A stretch of DNA of 64,000 nucleotides from Neorhizobium lilium (GTDB taxonomy: Bacteria; Pseudomonadota; Alphaproteobacteria; Rhizobiales; Rhizobiaceae). Below the pieces are notes generated by a model, which was given only the letters and a program-made list of their open reading frames with translations, was not told the DNA's origin and did no database searches. Positions 54,460-63,912 of this stretch are shown in pieces. The translations under genes were made by a program, and so were the position numbers. The stretch is from the NCBI RefSeq assembly GCF_004053875.1, contig NZ_SBIP01000006.1:62001-126000 (forward strand). Direction: 5' to 3'. Every line of letters begins with the position of its first letter. The stretch's first letter is position 1.

Positions 54460-55823
54460 TCTTGGTCTTGCTTCAGGCAGAAGAACGAGAGCGCCGCGCC
54501 GGCAAGCAGCAGAGCGACGGCGACGATGAGAGAGACATGCATACCGTGCATGAAGGCGGTCGGCTCGGTGTCTCGTACGAAATAGCCGCACATCGCGACA
54601 CCGAGCATGCCGCCCACTTGCCGCGCCGTGTTGAGAACCCCCGACGCGATGCCGGCCCGGGATGGATCGACCGAGGAGAGAGTCACGTTCGTGATCGTCG
54701 GTACGATCAGCGCGATGCCGCTCGCCGCCGTCAGCATCGGCACGACCAGCTGCCAATAGGAGCCGCTGACACTGACCGGGAGCAGCAGAAGATATCCGAC
54801 CGCTGCCAGCAGGAGGCCGAACACCATCAGCCGGCGCGCGCCAAGGCGCGTGATCAATCGGCTTGCGATGATGTTCGTGACCACAAGGACGATGGTCATC
54901 GGCAGGAAGGCGATGCCGGTTTCCTGCGGCGAAAGATCCTGCTCCAGTTGGAAGAACAGGCTGAAGACGAAGATCAGGCCGTAATAGGCGAAGTTGACGA
55001 TGACGCCAGTGATGGAGGCGATCGAGAAAGCGGAATTCGAGAAGAATGACAGCGGCAGCATCGGTGCGCGGCTTCGTGACTCGATCAGGATGAAGGCTAT
55101 TGCGGCGAGGACGGCGACGAGAAGAGCGACGAGAACCCGTGGATGGGTCCAGCCGAGATGCGCCGCGTCTGTCAGCGCTGTTGCCAGCGATGCGAGCGCA
55201 ATGATGGCGGCTGACTGTCCAGACAGATCGAGCGACCGACGCTCATTTCTGGAGCTCGGCGCGGAATAGCGCAGGATCAGGGCCAAGCCGACCAGCCCGA
55301 CCGGAATGTTGATCAGGAAGACGCTGCGCCAGCCGAAATGCGTCACCAGAATGCCTCCGACCACTGGGCCGGCCGCCAGCGCGATGCCGCCTGCGGCCCC
55401 CCACCAGCCGACCGCGCGGTTGCGCTGTTCCTTGTCGGGAAAGGCTTGGGCGAGCAGCGACAGCGAGTTCGGAACCAGCAGTGCCGCGCCGACGCCTTGC
55501 GCGAGCCGCGCCGCGACCAGCGTCGCAAGCGTCGGTGCCAGCCCGCAGGCAAGCGATGCGAGCGTGAACAGGGAGAAGCCGGTGATGAAGACGGCGCGTG
55601 CGCCAAAGCGATCGCCCAACGCTCCGGCCATGAGCAGCAAGGCTGCGAAGATAAGCGTATAGGCGTTGACGACCCATTGGAGGCCGGCGATGTCGGTAGA
55701 AAAGCTCGTGCGCAAGGCATCGAGCGCGACGTTGACGACACTGACGTCGAGAAGAACGACCACGAAGCCAAGCGCGGCAGCCGCAAGCGTGATGCGTGGG
55801 TGCATGGGGTGAGAGATAGACAT
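54456..55823 (-). CDS. MFS efflux transporter, DHA2 (EmrB/QacA) family
   Basis: 455 aa from the ATG at 55823 with TGAGGTT upstream; the longer in-frame stretch overlaps the divergent LysR gene. Motif VLLDVSVVNVALDALR in helix 1, GALGDRFGARAVFITGF (motif A), and the motif-C-like GWWGAAGGIALAAGPVVGGIL near residue 150 mark a proton-driven drug exporter with about 14 helices. Divergent from the LysR gene at 55923. A truncated paralogue lies at 45545-46318. Confidence 0.92.
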   Translation of the reverse strand: MSISHPMHPRITLAAAALGFVVVLLDVSVVNVALDALRTSFSTDIAGLQWVVNAYTLIFAALLLMAGALGDRFGARAVFITGFSLFTLASLACGLAPTLATLVAARLAQGVGAALLVPNSLSLLAQAFPDKEQRNRAVGWWGAAGGIALAAGPVVGGILVTHFGWRSVFLINIPVGLVGLALILRYSAPSSRNERRSLDLSGQSAAIIALASLATALTDAAHLGWTHPRVLVALLVAVLAAIAFILIESRSRAPMLPLSFFSNSAFSIASITGVIVNFAYYGLIFVFSLFFQLEQDLSPQETGIAFLPMTIVLVVTNIIASRLITRLGARRLMVFGLLLAAVGYLLLLPVSVSGSYWQLVVPMLTAASGIALIVPTITNVTLSSVDPSRAGIASGVLNTARQVGGMLGVAMCGYFVRDTEPTAFMHGMHVSLIVAVALLLAGAALSFFCLKQDQE

Positions 55824-55922
55824 TGAGACAACCTCACGAAAATAATTTGTCGCGAAACTACATCGATGATTTCTGTGCGGATATTCGGTATATATGCCAG
55901 TGAACATTGAGAAATCGCACAG

Positions 55923-56789
55923 ATGGCCGATTGGGAAAATCTTCGTCATTTTCTGGCAGTAGCGCGTAGCGGCACCCTGTCCGGTGCAGCGCGGGCCTTG
56001 AAGGTGGACCACGCGACGGTCAGCCGTCGGTTGGCGGCGCTCGAAGCAGAACTCGATGTGATCTTGGTCGACCGCCTGCCGCGATCCTCTCGCTTGACGG
56101 CAATTGGCAGCCAGGTCTTCGATCAAGCAGTCACGATGGAAGCTGCAGCGGACGGCATTGCCCGGATCGCCCGGGCTGCGCAGACGCCGCTTATCGGCAA
56201 GGTCACACTCAGCGCTCCGCCGGTGCTGGCGGCGCATCTCCTGGCGGAGCATCTAGCGGAATTCCGATCCCGCTATCCGGATATCCGTCTTTCTCTCGCT
56301 GCGCAGGCGCAGCAGATTTCGCTCAGCCGCAGGGAGGCCGATGTTGCTCTCCGGCTGGTGCGCCCCGAGGAGACCGGCAGTGTCGCGCGTAAACTTGGCG
56401 TCATGCCATTCGGTCTCTACGCGCGCCACGACTACCCGCATCGTAACGGGCCTGATCGATGGCAGTTTATCGCGTTCGATGAAAGCTTTGTAGATATGCC
56501 GCAGCAGAAATGGTTGCTCGGCATCGCTGGCGCACGGCCAATCGCGTGCGAGTTGAACGACATCGGCGGGCATCTCATTGCTGCACGTGCAGGCGCTGGC
56601 GTTGCCGGGCTGCCCTGCTTTTTGGGAGACGCCGATCGGGAGCTCGTACGGATCGGCGAAGACGTTGCATCCTTCTCCCGGGACATCTGGCTTGTCGTCC
56701 ATAGGGACTTGCGCAAGACGCCGTCCGTCCGCGCCGTCATGGATTTCGTGACCGCACTCATCACTCAGCATGGCGGTTTCACTGCTTAA
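55923..56789 (+). CDS. LysR-family regulator, divergent from the MFS efflux gene
   Basis: 288 aa. The HTH reads LRHFLAVARSGTLSGAARALKVDHATVSRRLAALEAELDVILVDRLPR (in parts), with the VDHATVSRR recognition helix of a subgroup that often controls exporters. Effector domain to residue 285. The 99-base divergent space with the MFS gene points to it as that gene's regulator. Confidence 0.9.
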   Translation: MADWENLRHFLAVARSGTLSGAARALKVDHATVSRRLAALEAELDVILVDRLPRSSRLTAIGSQVFDQAVTMEAAADGIARIARAAQTPLIGKVTLSAPPVLAAHLLAEHLAEFRSRYPDIRLSLAAQAQQISLSRREADVALRLVRPEETGSVARKLGVMPFGLYARHDYPHRNGPDRWQFIAFDESFVDMPQQKWLLGIAGARPIACELNDIGGHLIAARAGAGVAGLPCFLGDADRELVRIGEDVASFSRDIWLVVHRDLRKTPSVRAVMDFVTALITQHGGFTA

Positions 56790-56847
56790 CTTCAGCGCAT
56801 TCGACGAAATGCAGAATGGCTGATTGGCGCGAATTCAAATCGGGCGC

Positions 56848-57753
56848 TTAAAGTTGATGCGGTCGCGCTGTGGCTACGAAGTCGATAAAGGCGCGTAGCG
56901 GCCGGATCATTTGCCTGCGGCTTGGATAATAGAGATAGAAACCCGGAAACGGCGGCGACCAGTCAGCGAGCAGATGGACCAGCCGTCCTGCCGCCACATG
57001 CTCGCGCACCTGATGTTCGAACAGATAGGCGATGCCCGCGCCATCGAGCGCGGCGCGCAGCCCAAGCTCCGGCTCGTCGGTGACGAGCGGACCTTCGACG
57101 GCAATGTCGAGCTTTTCTGCGCCGCGCTCGAACTCCCAGCGATAGAGGCTGCCGCTGGTCGGCCAGCGGTAATTGAGACAGCGATGACCGCGCAGATCGC
57201 GTGGCGTTTCCGGTATCCCTGCGCGAGCGACATAGGCAGGGGCTGCTACGACCATCATCCGCACCGCGCTGCCCATCCGGACGGCAATCATGTCCTTATC
57301 GAGCCTTTCGCCGAGACGCACGCCGGCATCGAAGCCGCCCGCGACGATATCGACCAATCGCTCGTCCAGCGTGATGTCGAGGACGATGTCTGGATAGGCC
57401 ATAGCGAAGGGGCCGATCAGTGGCGCCATAAGATGCATCGCGGCGACGCGCGTGGCATTAATCCGCAAGCGTCCCGACGGCGCGTCGCGCTGGTCGGTCA
57501 CCTCTGCCACTGCGGCATCTAGATCGGCGATCGCTGGTGTCATCCGCGCCAGCAGTCGTGCGCCGGCCTCACTCAACCCGACGCTGCGGGTGGTCCGGTT
57601 GAGCAGCCGGACGCCCAGCCGGTCTTCCAGATTGCGGATAGTCTGGCTCAGCGCGGAAGCGGACATGCCGAGCTGGGCTGCGGCACTCCGGAAACTTCCA
57701 TGTTCCGCAACGCTGGCGAAGGCGCGCAGCTCGGCGAAGTCGCTGCCTCTCAT
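56848..57753 (-). CDS. LysR-family regulator, divergent from the aldo/keto reductase gene
   Basis: 301 aa. HTH at residues 1-60 (LRAFASVAEHGSFRSAAAQLGMSASALSQTIRNLEDRLGVRLLNRTTR, in parts), effector domain with GRLRINATRVAAMHLMAPLIGPF. Divergent from the aldo/keto reductase gene with 108 bases between, so it probably controls it. Confidence 0.9.
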   Translation of the reverse strand: MRGSDFAELRAFASVAEHGSFRSAAAQLGMSASALSQTIRNLEDRLGVRLLNRTTRSVGLSEAGARLLARMTPAIADLDAAVAEVTDQRDAPSGRLRINATRVAAMHLMAPLIGPFAMAYPDIVLDITLDERLVDIVAGGFDAGVRLGERLDKDMIAVRMGSAVRMMVVAAPAYVARAGIPETPRDLRGHRCLNYRWPTSGSLYRWEFERGAEKLDIAVEGPLVTDEPELGLRAALDGAGIAYLFEHQVREHVAAGRLVHLLADWSPPFPGFYLYYPSRRQMIRPLRAFIDFVATARPHQL

Positions 57754-57861
57754 GGTCTAACTATGCCTCGTTTTCCAAACAAGATATGCAGATTATAGAG
57801 CATTCTATTCTTTATCGAAAGCGCCCATCATCCGGGCAAAGCAAAACCGGAGATGACGCCC

Positions 57862-58923
57862 ATGCCCCAGCCCCTCACACTCGACACCTATCGCCTGCTC
57901 GGCCGATCCGGCCTACGGGTCTCGCCGCTGGCGCTCGGTACCATGACCTTCGGAACGGACTGGGGCTGGGGTGCGGACGAGAGTGAGGCGCGCCGCATCT
58001 TCGACACTTATGTTGATCGCGGCGGCAATTTCCTCGACACGGCCAACTGCTACACGGACGGCACGTCGGAACAGTTTCTCGGTGCCTTCGCGCAAGGTCG
58101 TCGCGACCGGCTGGTGATTGCCACCAAATATACCGTGCCGACGCGAAAGGACGACGCCAATTCCGGCGGCAACCATCGCAAGAGCCTGATCCGCTCGCTC
58201 GAAGAGAGCCTGGCCCGGATGAAGACCGACTACATTGATCTGCTCTACCTCCACGCCTGGGATTTTACGACACCGGTCGAAGAGGTGCTGCGGGCGATGG
58301 ACGATCTCGTGCGCGCCGGCAAGCTACTCTATGTCGGCATCTCCGATACGCCGGCCTGGCAGGTCTCGCGCATGCAGGCGATTGCCGATCTGCGCGGCTG
58401 GTCGCCACTGATCGCGCTTCAGATCGAATACAGCCTGATCGAGCGCACGGTGGAGCGCGATCTCATCCCGATGGCCAAGGAGATGGGCCTTGGAGTCATC
58501 CCGTGGTCGCCACTGGCAAGCGGCGTCCTCTCGGGCAAATACACGCGCGATGACCTCAACTCCAGCGCAGCGGGCGACAGCGGCACCCGTCGAGACTTCG
58601 CTATTGCCAACGGGGTCCTGACCGAACGCAATCTCGCCATCGCCGACGTCGCGCGAGAGGTGGCCACCGAGATCAATAAGACTCCGTCGCAGGTGGCGCT
58701 GGCTTGGACTTTGCTGGAACCGGGCGTGACGGCACCGATCGTCGGCGCCCGCACGCTGGTGCAGTTTGAGGACAATCTTGGGGCTCTGGACGTGGTGCTG
58801 AGCGAGGGCCAGCGCGCGCGCCTGAATGCTGTCAGCGTCGTGGATCTTGGCTTTCCGCATGAATTTTTGGCGCGGGCAACCACACGTCAGGTGATGTTCG
58901 GCGACTTGAAGCTTGCTGGGTAG
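57862..58923 (+). CDS. Aldo/keto reductase (YajO/Tas-like)
   Basis: 353 aa from the ATG at 57862; GGAG lies 9 bases upstream, whereas the ATG at 57853 overlaps it. The catalytic tetrad is visible as Asp and Tyr in NFLDTANCYTDG, Lys in VIATKYTVP and His in LLYLHAWDF; the NADPH site GARTLVQFEDN is at residue 295. Reduces aldehydes or ketones with NADPH. Divergent from a LysR gene. Confidence 0.92.
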   Translation: MPQPLTLDTYRLLGRSGLRVSPLALGTMTFGTDWGWGADESEARRIFDTYVDRGGNFLDTANCYTDGTSEQFLGAFAQGRRDRLVIATKYTVPTRKDDANSGGNHRKSLIRSLEESLARMKTDYIDLLYLHAWDFTTPVEEVLRAMDDLVRAGKLLYVGISDTPAWQVSRMQAIADLRGWSPLIALQIEYSLIERTVERDLIPMAKEMGLGVIPWSPLASGVLSGKYTRDDLNSSAAGDSGTRRDFAIANGVLTERNLAIADVAREVATEINKTPSQVALAWTLLEPGVTAPIVGARTLVQFEDNLGALDVVLSEGQRARLNAVSVVDLGFPHEFLARATTRQVMFGDLKLAG

Positions 58924-59014
58924 AGCCGATAAAAGCAGCCATTCCGACGGCTGTAAGATATGGTGATCGGCGGTATTTGCGTAGCCACCGCACCAGTGGG
59001 AATCATCGGCGAGG

Positions 59015-59233
59015 ATGGATGGCCGCATGGGCATCGCCACGGTTCGCATTGAGATGCTCTCGATCGCAGCGGACGGCAATCGCGTCCTTACAGAGCGGCT
59101 GGACATTTTCGAGCGCGCCGACGGTAGCGAGATCGGCAGGGTGACCCTGATGGGCATCTACGAGATCGACGGCGATCGTATCGTTACCTGGCGAGATTAC
59201 GTCAACGCCATCTCAAAACTCGCTGCGGGCTGA
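59015..59233 (+). pseudogene. Limonene-1,2-epoxide hydrolase-like fragment
   Basis: 72 aa. NRVLTERLDIFERADGSEIGRVTLMGIYEIDGDRIVTWRDYVN (in halves) matches the C-terminal half of LEH/SnoaL-like cup proteins. The N-terminal helices and the first part of the pocket are missing, as the family is about 120-150 aa. Probably a truncated remnant; a functional short form is possible but less likely. Confidence 0.55.
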
Positions 59234-59366
59234 CGGGGGCGATCGTTTGCCGATTCACGCACAGATGGATTAGGTTGCAAGAGACATATGCGCTCCGGGA
59301 TAATGCAATCGCGAGGCATTTGTAACAGGTCACGTTGAGAACACTAAGTACCCGCATCGCATTTGG

Positions 59367-60536
59367 TCACCTCATGCGTCCTGCGCCCGCGGTGTGCCTT
59401 ATGCACAGTGCTGATCCGGCGGCGGCGACAAGCAAGGCGATGGCAATCCACGACAGTCCGCCTGCTCCTGCGGTCTGGAGAATGACCCCGCCCACGACGG
59501 CCCCGCCGAAAATGGCGATGTTCCATGCTGTGACGATCATCGCCTGCGCCACGTCGGCCGAGGGACCGGCCGCCCGCGCCGATGCGGTTTGAAAGACCGT
59601 CGCCGATCCACCAAATGCCAGTCCCCAGATCAGCGCGGCCCCAAAGATTGGTAAAGGCGATCCGGTCGTAAACGCCAGGATGAACGCCGCCGTGAGGAAC
59701 AGGCCGATGCCGGTGAAGGTCAAAGGGCGCAGCCATTTGTCGATCAACGCGCCCGTCAGACCGATACTGACAAGTGCGGAACCCCCGAACACCAACAGAA
59801 CACTGTCAATCTGGTCGGCCATGTGGCGACCCGCCAGAAGTGGCGCGATGTAGGTGTAGAGGAGGTTATGGGTCAGCACGAAGCAGAGCGTCACCGCTAA
59901 CACAGGACGGACGCCCGGAACCGCAAAGACCTGGGCCAATGACGGGCGTTGTGTTTCAGGTTCGCCGGCGAAATCCGGCACCTTGGCGATGATCCAGCCA
60001 ACCAGCAGCAGCGCGATGACGCTGAGCAAACCAAATGTCAGTCGCCAACCGGCGAGGATACCCAGAAAGGTGCCGGCAGGAATCCCGATGGACAGCGCCA
60101 AAGGCGTCCCCGCCATCGCAATGGCCATGGCCCGTCCTGCGAGATGAGGCGGTGCCATGCGAACCGCATAACCAGCCAGCAACGCCCAGAGCAAGCCGGC
60201 CGATACCCCGCCAACGAAACGCGCCACCATTGCGACGATGAAGCTCGCTGTCAGAGCCGTAATCAGATTGGCGATAGCGAAACCGATGATGGCGCCCAGC
60301 AGGAGCGGTCGCCTGCGCCAGCTTCGCGTCGCCGCCGTCAACGGGATCGCCGCGAGCAGCGATCCCAGTGCATAGATACTGATCCATTGCCCGGCCATGG
60401 CCTCGCTCACATCAAGCGAGCCCCCGATCTGCGGAAGCAGACCGGTCGGGAGGGCCTCCGTCAGGATGGTGACGAAACCGGCAATCGCCAGTGCGCATAG
60501 TCCCGCCACTGGCAACCGTTCGACCTGCGTCGTCAT
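59367..60536 (-). CDS. MFS transporter, AraJ/DHA1-like
   Basis: 389 aa, twelve helices. Starts LCALAIAGFVTILTEALPTGLLPQIGGSLDVSEAMAGQWISIYALGS (in parts), typical of AraJ/YdhP sugar-efflux-type exporters. Start overlaps the stop of the ABM gene by 4 bases, so the two are coupled. Substrate not known. Confidence 0.9.
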   Translation of the reverse strand: MTTQVERLPVAGLCALAIAGFVTILTEALPTGLLPQIGGSLDVSEAMAGQWISIYALGSLLAAIPLTAATRSWRRRPLLLGAIIGFAIANLITALTASFIVAMVARFVGGVSAGLLWALLAGYAVRMAPPHLAGRAMAIAMAGTPLALSIGIPAGTFLGILAGWRLTFGLLSVIALLLVGWIIAKVPDFAGEPETQRPSLAQVFAVPGVRPVLAVTLCFVLTHNLLYTYIAPLLAGRHMADQIDSVLLVFGGSALVSIGLTGALIDKWLRPLTFTGIGLFLTAAFILAFTTGSPLPIFGAALIWGLAFGGSATVFQTASARAAGPSADVAQAMIVTAWNIAIFGGAVVGGVILQTAGAGGLSWIAIALLVAAAGSALCIRHTAGAGRMR

Positions 60537-60871
60537 GCTGATGCCTTCGGCAGCACCAGGTCGCCTACCGTGTAGGTGTGAAACTCGCTCGACGAGACGG
60601 TATCGAGCTTGCGGAACCTTCCGAGGAATACCGGATCGGAGAAGAAGATTTCAACGTCGCCCGGATCGGAGATCGCCTCGATATTCACGACTGTCAGCCC
60701 ATCGGTGCTCTTGGCAAGGTTGCTCCACAGAAAGCCAGGCTTTCGCTCGGCGACATAGTGGACGACATCCTGGATGAGCCGAAACGCCTCCTCCTGTTTG
60801 CCGGGGTGAACGTGGATGACATTGACGATGAAGGTCGTTGCGGCGGGGTGGATCGTGAACGCAGGAATCAT
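60533..60871 (-). CDS. Antibiotic biosynthesis monooxygenase (ABM) domain protein
   Basis: 112 aa from the ATG at 60871, which has AAGGAG upstream; an earlier in-frame start lacks one. Ferredoxin-like ABM fold: TFIVNVIHVHPGKQEEAFRLIQDVVHYVAERKPGFLWSNLAKSTDG in parts. Small monooxygenases of this kind act on quinols or reactive small molecules. Coupled to the MFS gene, and divergent from a LysR gene. Confidence 0.85.
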   Translation of the reverse strand: MIPAFTIHPAATTFIVNVIHVHPGKQEEAFRLIQDVVHYVAERKPGFLWSNLAKSTDGLTVVNIEAISDPGDVEIFFSDPVFLGRFRKLDTVSSSEFHTYTVGDLVLPKASA

Positions 60872-60978
60872 ATTCGTCTCCTTGGTTGCGGAGACCAAGA
60901 AATAGCGAAAGGCCTTTTCCGGAAAAACAGGCTGCCGTTCCAGTGACTACGGAATATAATTCCTATATTCATGAGGGT

Positions 60979-61866
60979 ATGGATAAACTCACCGCGTTCG
61001 ATGCCTTCGTACAATCGGCTGAAACCGGCAGCTTCGTCGCGGCCGGGCGTAAACTCGGCCTGTCCGCCTCAGCTGTCGGCAAAGCGGTGGTGCGACTTGA
61101 ACACCGGCTGGACGTAAGCCTGTTCCATCGCAACACACGCAATATGACCCTGACTGAGGAAGGGCGGCTGTTCCTTGAACGCTGCCGCCGCATCTTCGAG
61201 GAGGTCGAGGCAGCGGAAGCCGAGCTTGCCCGATCCAATCGAACGCCGAGAGGGCGGCTGCGGGTCAGTCTGCCGCTGGTTGGCATGTTGCTGACACCGG
61301 TGATGGCTGATTTCATGCGCGCCTGGCCAGAGGTGCAGCTCGACCTGGATTTCAGCGATCGGCTGGTGGACGTTGTGGAGGAAGGGTTCGATGCGGTCAT
61401 TCGCACCGGGCAGCCATTGGACAGCCGGTTGATGAGCCGCAACGTCGGACGGTTCCGACTGAAAATCGTCGCCTCACCCGACTATCTGGCGCGATGCGGA
61501 GTGCCGGAAACCCCTGACGATCTGGCGCAGCACCAGTGTCTTCACCAACGCTCTCCCAGCACGGGCAAGCTACGACCCTGGCCCTTTGCTCGCGCGGAAA
61601 GGCGGGAGAAGGTCGTCCTGCCCGAACGGATGAGCGCGACGGCGGTCGATCCTCTGATCGCGTTGGCGATCGAGGGGCTGGGCATTGCCTGTCTGCCGCC
61701 CTTTGCCATCCGTGGCGAGATCGCTGACGGCCGTCTCGTGTCCATTCTGGACGAGTGGGTGGAAGAGACCAATCAGTTCAACGTGCTATGGCCGGCCAGC
61801 CGCCAGATCACGCCAAAACTGAGGGCGTTCGTCGATTTCATGGCCGAGCATCTGCAACCGCAATAG
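60979..61866 (+). CDS. LysR-family regulator, divergent from ABM-MFS
   Basis: 295 aa from the ATG at 60979, where family homology starts (MDKLTAFDAFVQSAETGSF). HTH recognition LSASAVGKAVVRLEHRL. Divergent from the ABM-MFS pair with 107 bases between, so it probably controls that pair. Its 3' end overlaps the convergent LysR gene by 29 bases. Confidence 0.9.
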   Translation: MDKLTAFDAFVQSAETGSFVAAGRKLGLSASAVGKAVVRLEHRLDVSLFHRNTRNMTLTEEGRLFLERCRRIFEEVEAAEAELARSNRTPRGRLRVSLPLVGMLLTPVMADFMRAWPEVQLDLDFSDRLVDVVEEGFDAVIRTGQPLDSRLMSRNVGRFRLKIVASPDYLARCGVPETPDDLAQHQCLHQRSPSTGKLRPWPFARAERREKVVLPERMSATAVDPLIALAIEGLGIACLPPFAIRGEIADGRLVSILDEWVEETNQFNVLWPASRQITPKLRAFVDFMAEHLQPQ

Positions 61867-62767
61867 GCCTGAACGCCTCGACGAGGGCATCCACCACCAC
61901 GCGCACTTTAGGAGCCAGATCTCGCGAGCGCGGCCACAGCGCGGTAATTGGGACATCCTCCGCGGGGGTGGCAATCGGCACCACTTCAAGCCGCCCGCTG
62001 CGGAGGTCGTCCGTCGCCAGCCAGGTCGACAGATAGGCCAAACCCAGCCCGTTCACGGTCGCATCTCGCAAGGCCTCGCCATGGCTGATCGTATGGCGCG
62101 GCTGGATAACGAACGCCCTGACCGTTCCGTCCGGGCCGCAAACCGCCCATGGCAGCGGGCGGCTATCCTTGGCGAAGGCGAGGCAGTCGTGATTGCCGAG
62201 TTCGTCGACGGAGGCGGGACGCCCGCGTCTGTCCAGATAGGCCGGAGCAGCGCAGATGATCGACCGTTGCGTACCGATGCGCCGCCCGATCAGGCTGGCA
62301 TGATCTCCGGGGTCGCCAAGCCGCACCACAAGGTCGATGCCTTCCTCGACGAGATCGACCTGGCGGTCCGTGAATGTGATATCGAAATTTAGATCGGGAT
62401 TCTTCTCCGCGACTTCCTTCAGCACGGGCATAACGAACAACCGGCCGAACGAGATCGGCAGGTTGATCCGCAGGGTTCCCGATACGACGCGCTTTCGCGA
62501 AGCCAGCAGCGTCTCCGCTGCATTGAGTTCTTCCAGGACCTTGAGGCAGCTCTGGTAATAGGCCCGCCCTTCCACCGTCAGGTTCAGGCTGCGCGTGGTG
62601 CGGTCCAGCAACCGGATGCCGAGACGCTCTTCGAGGCGAGCAACGCTCTTCCCGGTCGCAGATTTCGACACCCCCATGCGTGCGGCCGCAGCCGTGAAGC
62701 TGCCTGTTTCCACCGCATGCACGAAGGCGGAAATGCCCTGAAGGTGGGAATGAATGTTCAGGCTCAT
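61838..62767 (-). CDS. LysR-family regulator, divergent from the MDR-type dehydrogenase gene
   Basis: 309 aa from the ATG at 62767 (MSLNIHSHLQGISAFVHAVETGSF); in-frame codons further up do not match the family. HTH recognition VSKSATGKSVARLEERLGIRLL. Similar in design to the LysR at 60979, to which it is convergent. Divergent from the dehydrogenase at 62869 with 101 bases between. Confidence 0.9.
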   Translation of the reverse strand: MSLNIHSHLQGISAFVHAVETGSFTAAAARMGVSKSATGKSVARLEERLGIRLLDRTTRSLNLTVEGRAYYQSCLKVLEELNAAETLLASRKRVVSGTLRINLPISFGRLFVMPVLKEVAEKNPDLNFDITFTDRQVDLVEEGIDLVVRLGDPGDHASLIGRRIGTQRSIICAAPAYLDRRGRPASVDELGNHDCLAFAKDSRPLPWAVCGPDGTVRAFVIQPRHTISHGEALRDATVNGLGLAYLSTWLATDDLRSGRLEVVPIATPAEDVPITALWPRSRDLAPKVRVVVDALVEAFRPIAVADARP

Positions 62768-62868
62768 TGATTGGAGACCAAATGGAGGAAGTGTTCGCAA
62801 AAGACATCGCAGCACAATCGATATGATTGTCAATACGATCTCTGCTCAACGCGAGAAAGGGATCGACC

Positions 62869-63912
62869 ATGAATGAGACAATGAGGCGATGGCATCTGCC
62901 GTCATTCGGACTGAAGAACTTGGAATTGGCCGACGCGCCAGTCCCAACGCCGGCTGGCAATGAGTTGCTGATCCGGGTTGCGGCGGTCTCCCTCAACTAT
63001 CGCGACAAGCTGGTGGTTGAAGGCGAGTTACTACCCGACAGGCCTGCCATGCCGTTCATTCCGGCATCGGACATGGCGGGTGAGATCGTCGCGATCGGCG
63101 CGGATGTGTCACGGTTCAAGGTCGGTGACCGGGTACTCGGAAACTTCTGGACGCAATGGATCGATGGCGAGCCGCCACGGGAGATGGCACGGCACGGCCT
63201 GTCACTGGGCGGACCGCTTCCGGGCATGCTGGCAGAATATGTGACGCTTAATGAGGATATTGCCGTCAAGGCGCCCGCATCGCTGACGGACGAGGAAGCC
63301 TCCACCTTGCCGGTTGCGGCGCTGACGGCATGGTTCGCCCTGATCGAGACGGGTCATTTGAAAGCGGGCCAGACGATTCTGGTGCAGGGCACGGGTGGCG
63401 TCGCCCTGTTCGGCCTTCAGTTCGCCAAGGCGTTCGGAGCCCGCGTGATCGTCACCTCGCGGAGCGCGGAGAAACTGGAACGCGCGAAGGCGCTCGGCGC
63501 CTTCGGCGTGATCGACACGCGTGCGAACCCGGACTGGTCCGCTGCGGCGCTGGACCTGACCGACGGGCGCGGCGTCGATCATGTGCTCGAACTGATCGGC
63601 GGCGACAATATCAGCCAGTCGGCAGCCGCGCTGGCGAGTGGCGGGCGTATCGCCCAGATCGGCTTCATGAAGGGATCGGAGATCGTGCTGTCGGCGGTTC
63701 CCATGATGCTGAAACGCGCCGTCATCCAGGGCATCTCGGTTGGCCACAGACGATCGTTTGAGGACATGAACCGCGCCATCGACGAGCACGCCATAAAGCC
63801 GGTGATCGACAAGGTCTACGCATTTGAGGATTTGCATGCGGCATTCGATCATCTTGAACGCGGGCCGTTCGGCAAGATTGTGGTTCGGCTCAAGAGTGGA
63901 GTTGGAAGCTGA
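62869..63912 (+). CDS. NAD(P)-dependent alcohol dehydrogenase / quinone oxidoreductase (MDR superfamily)
   Basis: 347 aa from the ATG at 62869, after AAGGGATCGACC. GroES-like N-terminus with [12 protein letters not shown] and [28 protein letters not shown]; Rossmann motif [26 protein letters not shown] near residue 170. The structural-zinc cysteines of classical alcohol dehydrogenases are absent, which fits the zinc-free quinone oxidoreductase branch. Likely target of the divergent LysR protein. Confidence 0.9.
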   Translation: MNETMRRWHLPSFGLKNLELADAPVPTPAGNELLIRVAAVSLNYRDKLVVEGELLPDRPAMPFIPASDMAGEIVAIGADVSRFKVGDRVLGNFWTQWIDGEPPREMARHGLSLGGPLPGMLAEYVTLNEDIAVKAPASLTDEEASTLPVAALTAWFALIETGHLKAGQTILVQGTGGVALFGLQFAKAFGARVIVTSRSAEKLERAKALGAFGVIDTRANPDWSAAALDLTDGRGVDHVLELIGGDNISQSAAALASGGRIAQIGFMKGSEIVLSAVPMMLKRAVIQGISVGHRRSFEDMNRAIDEHAIKPVIDKVYAFEDLHAAFDHLERGPFGKIVVRLKSGVGS

